DNA of 64,000 nucleotides from JAJDXW01 sp965214795 (GTDB lineage: Bacteria > Pseudomonadota > Gammaproteobacteria > HK1): contig OZ243976.1 in the NCBI GenBank assembly GCA_965214795.1, positions 5,146,001 to 5,210,000 on the forward strand. Reading direction: 5' to 3'. A model generated the notes under the pieces. The model saw only the letters and a program-made list of their open reading frames with translations, was not told the DNA's origin and did no database searches. The position numbers were made by a program, and so were the translations under genes. Position 1 is the first letter of the stretch. Each line of letters opens with the position of its first letter. Positions 26,986 through 33,894 of this stretch are shown in pieces.

Positions 26986-28365
26986 TCAATCCGAGGCGAT
27001 CCAACGTTCAACGTCGGGGTCGTCCTCGCCGGGGACGTGCACGACCGTGAACCGGAAGGGGTCCGCACCGAGCGGCCGGGTGGCATCGAGACCCATCTTG
27101 TCCACCCGCCCGTCCCGGGCGGAGGGATCGAGGCGCGAACCCTGCGCGCCGGGGACGACGACGAGGTCCTCCCCGGCCTGGAAGCGGGTCGCCACCGCCC
27201 ATTCCACCGCTTGCGGGTCGTGCACGTCCACATCCTCGTCCACCACCACGACCTGCTTGATGTCCGTGTGGCCCGCGAACGCGCCCATCATGATGTTGCG
27301 GGGCTCGCCGTCCCAGCGCTTGCGGATCCGCACGTGGAGGTGGTACCGGCATACCCCGCCGGCGGGAAGGTGGACGTCGAGGACGCTCGGGAAGCTGCGG
27401 CGCAGCACGGAGAGCAGCGACGCCTCGCGCGCAATGGCCCCGAGCAGCAGGTGCTCCATCGCGGCCGGCACGATGGTGTGGAAGATCGCGTCGCGCCGGC
27501 GCGTCACCGCATCGACCACGAGCACCGGCCGGTCGCCGGCCGGCCCGTAGTACTGTGGGAATTCGCCGAAGGGTCCCTCCGGGGCGCGCTCGTGGGGCAG
27601 GAGACGGCCTTCGATCACGATCTCGGCCTCGGCCGGCACCCGCACCGCGTTGGTCACGCACCGCACCACGGGGAGCGGGGCGCCCTGGAGCGCCCCCGCT
27701 ATCTCGAGCTCGTCCGTGTTGAGGGGCACGATGGCCTGGGAGGCGAGCAGGGTGGCCGGGTCCACGCCGATGACCACCGCCACCGGCAGCGCCTCGCCGC
27801 GCGCCTCCGCCGCGTCGTAGAACCGATGCAGATCGCGCGGGAGCATGAGGATGCCGAGCCGGTCGGGGCCGGCTACCTGCAGTCGGTTGATCGAGACGTT
27901 CCGGTCCCCCGTCTCGGGGTTGGCCGCGATGACGAGACCGGCGGTGATGTAGGGGCCGGCGTCGTGCTCGTTGTGGACGGGAATGGGGAGGTCGCGTTCG
28001 AGATCCACCTCCCGCGCGACCACCTCCCGGACCGGCGCCCGAGCCGGGTCCACCTCCCGGCACGCGAGAGGCGATTCGATGGCCCGTCGATAGCCGTCGA
28101 GGAGCCCCTCCTCGTCCGTGCCGAGCGCCTCCGCGATCCAGGACCGGGCCGATACCAGGCCGGACACGACGGGGATCGAGTGGCGGCCGTCCGGCGCGGG
28201 GAAGTGCGTCGCCCGGCGGCCGTCGAGACGCTTGGCGAGGGCGGCGAGGGTGAACCGGAGCGGTATGCCGGGCCGGGCGCGGGCGAGGCGCCCGGACGCC
28301 TCGAGCCGGTCCAGCCAGCCGCGAAGGGTCGGCACCGGGTCGTTCCGCGCCGCCGGGTCACTCAC
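26986..28365 (-). CDS. UbiD family (prenylated-FMN dependent) decarboxylase
   Basis: 459 residues. UbiD-fold signature segments: NVSINRLQVAG, EIVIEGRLLPHERAPEGPFGEFPQYYG (catalytic Glu and prFMN contact region) and MGAFAGHTDIKQVVVVDEDVDVHDP near the C-terminus. Members decarboxylate or carboxylate aromatic or alpha,beta-unsaturated acids and need a UbiX-made cofactor; no ubiX is in the window. The GTG at 28365 overlaps the end of the enoyl-CoA hydratase gene by 8 bp, so they are coupled. Confidence 0.92.
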   Translation of the reverse strand: MSDPAARNDPVPTLRGWLDRLEASGRLARARPGIPLRFTLAALAKRLDGRRATHFPAPDGRHSIPVVSGLVSARSWIAEALGTDEEGLLDGYRRAIESPLACREVDPARAPVREVVAREVDLERDLPIPVHNEHDAGPYITAGLVIAANPETGDRNVSINRLQVAGPDRLGILMLPRDLHRFYDAAEARGEALPVAVVIGVDPATLLASQAIVPLNTDELEIAGALQGAPLPVVRCVTNAVRVPAEAEIVIEGRLLPHERAPEGPFGEFPQYYGPAGDRPVLVVDAVTRRRDAIFHTIVPAAMEHLLLGAIAREASLLSVLRRSFPSVLDVHLPAGGVCRYHLHVRIRKRWDGEPRNIMMGAFAGHTDIKQVVVVDEDVDVHDPQAVEWAVATRFQAGEDLVVVPGAQGSRLDPSARDGRVDKMGLDATRPLGADPFRFTVVHVPGEDDPDVERWIASD

Positions 28366-29167
28366 CGCGAAACACCGCCCGGCGCTTCTCGACGAACGAC
28401 GCGATCCCCTCCCGGAAGTCGGCCGAGGAGCGGAGCCGCCCGTAGGCATTGCCCTCGATCTCGATCCCGGCCTGGAGGGTAGTGTGCTGCGCGGCGTTGA
28501 GCACGTCCTTGGCCGCGCGTTGGGCGAGCGGGGAGAAGCCGCGAAGCTCGTCCACCAGGGCATCGGTCGCGGACTCGAGCTCGCCGTCCGCGACGCAGGC
28601 CGTCGCGATGCCCCAGTCCAGCGCTTCCCGGCCGGCGAGGCGGCGCGAGCGCATGACCATATCCTTGGCGCGGGCGATCCCGATCATGTGCAGGAGCCGT
28701 ATCGAACCGCCCGAGCCGGGGATCATGCCGATGCGCTGCTCCGGCAACCCGACGACCGCGGTCTCGGACACGATCCGGAAGTCGCACGCGAGGCCGAGCT
28801 CGAAAGCGACCCCGAAGCAGTAGCCGCGGATCGCGGCGACGACGGGCTTGCGGCAGCGCTCCGGGGCGGCGACGTTGCGGGCGAGCTCGGAGAGATGCTC
28901 CGGGCTTCGTTCCAGGAAGCCGGAGATCTCCCCGCCGCTCGAGAAGTGCTCGCCCTCGGAGCGGAGGACGACGACCCGCACGTCCGCATCGCGGTCGAGC
29001 TCCTCGAACACGAGGCGAAGCTGCTCGCGCTGCGGCATCCGCACGATGTTGAGGGGCGGGCGGGAGAGCACCACGTCCGCCCGCTCGCGCTCGGGGTCGA
29101 TCTCCACCCGGAAGCCGTCGAGCCGCTCGACGACGCTGGCGACGGTGCTCCGGAATGCTCTCTTCAT
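28358..29167 (-). CDS. Enoyl-CoA hydratase/isomerase family protein
   Basis: 269 residues of the crotonase family. Oxyanion-hole segments SEGEHFSSGGEISGF and AIRGYCFGVAFELGLACDFR are intact; in the second segment the usual catalytic acidic positions are partly replaced (EQRIGMIPGSGGSIRLLH). It may therefore be an isomerase or dienoyl-type member rather than a plain hydratase. Lies between the CoA ligase and ubiD-like gene in the same orientation. Confidence 0.9.
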   Translation of the reverse strand: MKRAFRSTVASVVERLDGFRVEIDPERERADVVLSRPPLNIVRMPQREQLRLVFEELDRDADVRVVVLRSEGEHFSSGGEISGFLERSPEHLSELARNVAAPERCRKPVVAAIRGYCFGVAFELGLACDFRIVSETAVVGLPEQRIGMIPGSGGSIRLLHMIGIARAKDMVMRSRRLAGREALDWGIATACVADGELESATDALVDELRGFSPLAQRAAKDVLNAAQHTTLQAGIEIEGNAYGRLRSSADFREGIASFVEKRRAVFRGE

Positions 29168-29250
29168 GTCCCAGGTCTCCCGTTCGTCCCTCACTTCGTG
29201 CGCGCGGCCCGCCTCGTCCCGCTGCCCGGCCGGCGTGAAATGGCCCCGGC

Positions 29251-30798
29251 TCACTCCTCCGGGTCGTACTCGCCTGCCACCAGCCGCCGCCGGAGGATCT
29301 TGCCGACCGGGGACTTCGGGATCTCGCGGAGGAACGTGTACGCCCGCGGCCGCTTGAAGTCGGGAAGGGTCGAGGCCCGGCAGTGCACGTCGAGCGCGTC
29401 CGCCGCGACCGGCCCGCGCCGGACCACGAACGCGGCCACCCGCTGCCCCCAGCGGTCGTCGGGGAGCCCCGCCACCGCCACCTCGGCCACCGCGGGGTGC
29501 AGGGAGAGCACGTTCTCGACCCCCACGGGGGTGATGTTCTCGCCGCCGCTGACGATCATGTCGTCGACCCGACCGGTGACGAAGAGGTCTCCCTCCGCAT
29601 CCCGATAGCCGGTATCGCCGGTGAAGTACCACCCCTGGTGGAGCGCTTTCGCATCCGCGTCGGGGCGGCACCAGTATCCGTCGAACGCCTCGTCATGGTC
29701 GAGGCGGACCGCGATCTGCCCTTCCTCCCCCGCTCCCGAGACCACGTCCTCCGGATCGGTGGAGCCGAGGCGCACCACCCTCACCTCCTGGTTGAGGCCG
29801 GCCCGGCCCGCCGAGCCCGGTTTGCGCGCGGCGCGCTGATCGATGGTGAAGGTAAAGACCTCGGACGAGCCGTAGTGATTGACGAAGAGCCGAGGCCGGA
29901 AGCCCTCCTCCACCCGCCGCACGAGCGCGTCCGTCATCGGCATGCCCGCGAAGCCGACCCGCCGCACGCTCGCCACCCGTTCCGGGGAGAACCCGGGATG
30001 GCTCAGAAGGTCGTGATACAGGGTCGGCACGAGGTACAGGGAGGTGATCCCCTCCGTCTCGATGAGATCGAGGGCCTTCGCCGCGTCGAAGCGCGGCTGG
30101 CAGACGAAGCAGCCGCCGAGAAAGGCCGACGAGAGGAGCGAGCGCACCCCCATCGTGTGGTAGAGGGGCATGACCCCCAAGGTGGACTCGCCGAACCCGT
30201 ACTGGTGGTGCGCGACGTGGGCGAGCGCGGCCGCCCGCTCCGCCCGGTGGCGGCGCGGGACTCCCTTGCCGCGGCCGGTGGTGCCGGAGGTGTAGAGCAT
30301 GACGGAGACGTCTTCGGCGGTGGCCCGGAGCGGCGCGGGCGAGACCCGGCCGGGCGGCTCGAAGACCTCCTCCCAGGAGTGGGTCGCGCCGCCGGCACCG
30401 CCGAGCGCGATGCGCGGGACGCTTCCGCCGGAGGCCGCCGCCACGGCTGCGGCGGCGGCGGCGGCCTCGGCCGATACCGGCTCGAAGACGAGGGCGCGCG
30501 CGTCGGCGTCGGCGGCGATGTGGGCAAGCTCGTCGCCGGTGGCCCGCCAGTTGGCCGGGGTGATGACGACCCCCGCGAACTGGCACACCCAGTGCAGGGT
30601 GGCCGCCTCGAGCCGGTTGCGAAGCACGGTGACGAGGTGGTCGCCGGGGCGAAGCCCGAGCGCGTCGAGACCGGCCGCCGCCCGGTGGACCCGCTCGAGC
30701 CAGCCGGCGTAGGTGAGGCGCCGGTCCCCGTCCACGATCGCGCAAGCGGAGGGAGAGCGGGCCGCCGCGGCGAGGAACGCCCGTCCGAGGTCCGTCAC
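29251..30798 (-). CDS. AMP-dependent acyl/aryl-CoA ligase
   Basis: 515 residues of the ANL superfamily. P-loop LYTSGTTGRGKGVPRRH at about residue 165, A5-like NHYGSSEVFTF, A7 GWYFTGDTGYRDAEGD, hinge GRVDDMIVSGGENI and the catalytic C-terminal Lys in PKSPVGKILRR. It should activate a carboxylic acid to its CoA thioester. First gene of a unit followed by enoyl-CoA hydratase and UbiD; together they suggest catabolism of an aromatic or unsaturated acid. Confidence 0.92.
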   Translation of the reverse strand: MTDLGRAFLAAAARSPSACAIVDGDRRLTYAGWLERVHRAAAGLDALGLRPGDHLVTVLRNRLEAATLHWVCQFAGVVITPANWRATGDELAHIAADADARALVFEPVSAEAAAAAAAVAAASGGSVPRIALGGAGGATHSWEEVFEPPGRVSPAPLRATAEDVSVMLYTSGTTGRGKGVPRRHRAERAAALAHVAHHQYGFGESTLGVMPLYHTMGVRSLLSSAFLGGCFVCQPRFDAAKALDLIETEGITSLYLVPTLYHDLLSHPGFSPERVASVRRVGFAGMPMTDALVRRVEEGFRPRLFVNHYGSSEVFTFTIDQRAARKPGSAGRAGLNQEVRVVRLGSTDPEDVVSGAGEEGQIAVRLDHDEAFDGYWCRPDADAKALHQGWYFTGDTGYRDAEGDLFVTGRVDDMIVSGGENITPVGVENVLSLHPAVAEVAVAGLPDDRWGQRVAAFVVRRGPVAADALDVHCRASTLPDFKRPRAYTFLREIPKSPVGKILRRRLVAGEYDPEE

Positions 30799-30823
30799 CG
30801 GATCGTTCCGGATACGGTTTCAC

Positions 30824-31219
30824 TCACCGGTTCGGCAGCACCGCGATGTCGGGACATTGCAGCAGCCGGGCGTCCGCCGTCACAAGCGTGAGATCGAAGA
30901 CCTTGGCGCTGGCCGCGATGAGTCGATCGGCCAGGTCCTGATGCGCGAGCGCGAGCGCCCGGCTTGCCAAGGCGACCTCGAAGGTCACGGGGGTCTCCCG
31001 AATCGGCATGATCGAGCTGGCCTCGCGCAACCAGGTTCCCGGATCCGGCTCGAGGGTGACGCGGCCCCGCTCGGCGAGGAGAAGCGCCTCCCAGACACTG
31101 ACGGACGAGAGCCGGAGCTCGACCCCCTCCTCGGTGAGGGCCCGGCGCACCTCGTTGGAAAGCCGGTCCGGATCGAGCAAGCCCCAGAGCCAGATGTGGG
31201 TATCCAGCAGGAGGGCCAC
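30824..31219 (-). CDS. VapC-type PIN-domain toxin
   Basis: 131 residues. PIN ribonuclease motif set: LLLDTHIWLW (first Asp), SSVSVWEALLL (Glu), HQDLADRLIAASA (two Asp region) and LTLVTADARLL (final Asp). The start is a GTG directly downstream of a family A element whose right-hand bases lie 4 bp away. Its antitoxin (phd-like, 31513-31779) is on the other side of that element. The ribosome-binding region therefore comes from the element. Confidence 0.9.
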   Translation of the reverse strand: MALLLDTHIWLWGLLDPDRLSNEVRRALTEEGVELRLSSVSVWEALLLAERGRVTLEPDPGTWLREASSIMPIRETPVTFEVALASRALALAHQDLADRLIAASAKVFDLTLVTADARLLQCPDIAVLPNR

Positions 31220-31223
31220 CTGG

Positions 31224-31435
31224 CCCGAAAAAATCACCGACTTCCTGCTGCGGCCGCCAATCCGCTCGCGGTAGCGGGCCGTACTCCCTCAAGCCGCTTC
31301 GACAGCGCGCACGCGCTAGTGTCGGCTACGCCTTCAGCAGCGCGCATGCGCTCTTTCGGTCCGTGCGGCCCACTCCTCGATGAGATCGTGGGGCATCCTG
31401 GCGCCCTCGCGACGAAAGTCGGTGATTTTTTCGGG
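31224..31435 (-). repeat. Family A miniature inverted-repeat element, copy 4, inside a toxin-antitoxin operon
   Basis: 212 bp, inverted relative to copies 1-3, with perfect 20-bp ends that extend to CTGG...CCAG. It lies between the phd-like antitoxin and the vapC toxin, immediately 5' of the toxin start codon. Confidence 0.9.
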
Positions 31436-31512
31436 CCAGTGCCCCCGCACAGTGAGCCTGGCCGTTCGAGGCGGCGGATATGGGACCGGAACGGCACCTG
31501 TGCGCTTGACTT

Positions 31513-31779
31513 TCAATCGATCGAAATCACTGTGCGGAGGTACTGACCGAGCGCCTCCCGGTCGGCGAGCTCCGAAGCGGGAGCGACAAGATCGCCGTGG
31601 ATCCGTCCGCGGTCCCGCATGGCTCCAAGCCAGCTACCGGAGCGATCGGGAGGTGGCGGCACGATCTGCGCTACCGGCTTGCCGAACCGGGTCACCAGAA
31701 CCGGATTGCCCGTCTTCCCCACCCGGGCGAGAACTGCCAGGCACGTGGCCTTGAACTTGGATATCTGCATCTCTTCCAT
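31513..31779 (-). CDS. Phd/YefM-type antitoxin
   Basis: 88 residues. MEEMQISKFKATCLAVLARV is the Phd/YefM DNA-binding start, followed by PVLVTRFGKPVAQIVPPPP, the conserved hydrophobic strand. The C-terminal half (SWLGAMRDRGRIHGD) should wrap the toxin. It begins 25 bp after the molybdenum hydroxylase subunit gene. It is separated from its toxin by 293 bp, of which 212 is a miniature element, whereas such pairs normally overlap or nearly touch. Confidence 0.85.
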   Translation of the reverse strand: MEEMQISKFKATCLAVLARVGKTGNPVLVTRFGKPVAQIVPPPPDRSGSWLGAMRDRGRIHGDLVAPASELADREALGQYLRTVISID

Positions 31780-31804
31780 GCGAAAATCGTACCATGGTCT
31801 GAAA

Positions 31805-33511
31805 TCATGGTCCATCGAACAAATGCTCGTGAACACGAGCACGACGGCGAACCTCTGCCGCATCTGTCGCCTCGCCCGCCGCGTCGAGCACCGCGGCCAC
31901 GATGGGCTCGTAGCCGGTGCAACGGCAAAGGTGTCCGCTCAGCACCGCCCGCACCTCCTCCTCGCCCGGTGCGCGGCCCTCCGCCGCCAACCGTTCGAGC
32001 CATTCCGTCATGGTCATCAGGATACCCGGAGTGCAGTAGCCGCACTGGAGCGCGTGATGCCGGCGGAACGCCTCCTGGAGGCAGGAAAGGGTCCCGTCGG
32101 GCGCGGCGAGCCCCTCCACGGTGTCCACGCGCCGGCCGTGCGCCTGGACCGCGAAGACGAGGCAGGCGCGGGCCGGCGCCCCGTCGAGGCGGACGGTACA
32201 TGCGCCGCACACCCCGTGTTCGCACCCGACATGCACCCCCCGCCGGCCGAACGCCTGCCGCAGGAAGTCGCTGAGGAGCAGACGAGGCGGCGCTTCCGCG
32301 GCGCATCGCTCCCCGTTCAGCGTGAGCTCGACGAGCTGCCGCTCGCCCGCGCGACGGCGCCGATCCGTCCCTTCCGGGGGCTCGGTCTCGCTGCCGCCGG
32401 CTTGACCGCAAGCGCCCTCCCCCTCCGCTTCCCGGTCATCGGACAGAGTGGATAGCCGGGGTCCCGGCCCCGTTGGAAGGCCCGCCGGCCGCAACGGGTC
32501 ATCGGGCCGGGGCGGGAGCGGCGGCGTTTCCCGGCGACCCGATTCACCGCTCCGCGAGGCATCTTCGGCGAGCTCCCCACGCGACTCCGCCTCCCGCATG
32601 GCCCGTGAGTCAACCATTCCGGCCGGCGCCCGGCCCACGGTCCGTACAGCAGTCGGGGCAACGGCAATCGAAGCCGGCGAATGGGCGGGGGGGCCCGCCG
32701 CGGCACGCTCCACCGTCCGGCGGCCGAGGGTGCGGACGAGGCGGCGGCGGTAGGCGGCACCGCCGTCTCCATCGTCGGCGATGTCGAGCTCCTCGGCGAG
32801 CGCGGCGAGCGCGTCGTCGAGCGCTCCGCCCGCGAGCCGCGGCCATTCCCGGATGACGGGCGTATCCGCGACCCCTCCGAAGCCGACGACCATCCGCTCC
32901 CCCTCCACCACCGCGGCGCAGGACGCGATCGCGAAGTCGCCATGGCGAAGCGCGACCTCGTCGAAGGCGTGCCCCGCCCCCGGCGCGGCGACCGGCCAGC
33001 CGGTCGCCAGCACCATCTCGTCCTCCCGGCACGCGGTCTCGAGGGGGGCTTCGAAGAACGCCCGCGCCGGCACCCGGCGCTCGCCGTGCGCCGAACGGAG
33101 CCGGACGGTCCCCCCCAGCACCGCGAGGACGAGGGGCAGCTCCGCGCTCGGGTCCGCGTGGGCGATGGAGCCGCCCACCGTCCCGCGCGCGCGGGTCGGG
33201 TAGTGCCCGACGTGGGGGAAAGCCTCCGCGAGGAGGGGGAGGCGGCGGGCGAGGTCCGGCCAGCCCTCGAGCGCCGCCTGCGAGACCCCGGCCCCCACCT
33301 CGAGGTCCCGGCCGTGCTCCACGATCCCCCGGAGGTCTCCGAGCCCGCCGATGTCGATCACCACCGCCGGGGTCACCACCCGGAGGTTCATCATCGGGAC
33401 GAGGGAGAGGCCGCCCGCGAGGATCCGGGCGTCGTCCCCCGCCTCGGCGAGGGCGGCCAGCGCCTCGTCCACCCCGGCCGGCCGAAGGTAGTCGAAGGGC
33501 GCCGGCTTCAC
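31805..33511 (-). CDS. Fused FAD-binding and [2Fe-2S] subunits of a molybdenum hydroxylase (CoxM-CoxS order)
   Basis: 568 residues. Residues 1-280 are the CoxM/XdhB-like FAD domain: ILAGGLSLVPMMNLR and RGTVGGSIAHADPSAELPL are the FAD loops. Residues about 285-400 are a Pro/Arg/Glu-rich linker of low complexity. Residues 400-560 are the CoxS-like iron-sulphur domain with CEHGVCGACTV and HALQCGYCTPG followed by GHLCRCTGYEP. The two subunits are usually separate genes, and when fused in eukaryotic XDH the Fe-S domain comes first, so this order is unusual. It passes electrons from the molybdenum centre of the 33.9-36.3 kb gene product. Confidence 0.9.
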   Translation of the reverse strand: MKPAPFDYLRPAGVDEALAALAEAGDDARILAGGLSLVPMMNLRVVTPAVVIDIGGLGDLRGIVEHGRDLEVGAGVSQAALEGWPDLARRLPLLAEAFPHVGHYPTRARGTVGGSIAHADPSAELPLVLAVLGGTVRLRSAHGERRVPARAFFEAPLETACREDEMVLATGWPVAAPGAGHAFDEVALRHGDFAIASCAAVVEGERMVVGFGGVADTPVIREWPRLAGGALDDALAALAEELDIADDGDGGAAYRRRLVRTLGRRTVERAAAGPPAHSPASIAVAPTAVRTVGRAPAGMVDSRAMREAESRGELAEDASRSGESGRRETPPLPPRPDDPLRPAGLPTGPGPRLSTLSDDREAEGEGACGQAGGSETEPPEGTDRRRRAGERQLVELTLNGERCAAEAPPRLLLSDFLRQAFGRRGVHVGCEHGVCGACTVRLDGAPARACLVFAVQAHGRRVDTVEGLAAPDGTLSCLQEAFRRHHALQCGYCTPGILMTMTEWLERLAAEGRAPGEEEVRAVLSGHLCRCTGYEPIVAAVLDAAGEATDAAEVRRRARVHEHLFDGP

Positions 33512-33551
33512 GGCGGAGGGCGTCCCACGATATCCGCCCGAAGCACCGGGG

Positions 33552-33857
33552 CTATCCGCGCGCCTTCAGCCGGCTGGCCGGAGCGGGCAGCCGGTCCTCG
33601 ACCAGAACCCGGTGGACCTCTGCGAGCAGGTTCTCGCTACCGTCCTGGTGTTCCTCGTACAAGCGATCGAGCTCTTCCATTTCATCGCTGATCAGAACGT
33701 CCGCCACCGTGTCACGGTCGGCGTTCGGGTGGATGCGCAGGTGCTGCTCCAGCCGAGCGCGGACCCGCTTTTCGGCTTTCTCCTCGGCGACCGAGTACAG
33801 GCTTGCAAGGATGTCTTTCATGAGGATGTCTTCCATTTCGTCCGGTTTGCCCGGCAT
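33552..33857 (-). CDS. Hypothetical 101-residue acidic helical protein in the hydroxylase operon
   Basis: Starts MPGKPDEMEDILMKDILASL; the ATG is preceded by GAGGAGAGG, a strong ribosome site. The sequence is rich in Glu, Asp, Arg and Leu and looks all-helical (AEEKAEKRVRARLEQHLR, SDEMEELDRLYEEHQDG). No family recognised. Codon choice is less GC-extreme than its neighbours. It lies between the large subunit and the fused FAD/Fe-S subunit, where a maturation factor might be expected, but it does not resemble known ones. Confidence 0.65.
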   Translation of the reverse strand: MPGKPDEMEDILMKDILASLYSVAEEKAEKRVRARLEQHLRIHPNADRDTVADVLISDEMEELDRLYEEHQDGSENLLAEVHRVLVEDRLPAPASRLKARG

Positions 33858-33894
33858 CGGTTCCTCTCCTCGAAGCAAGGCCAATCGCCGCTAC

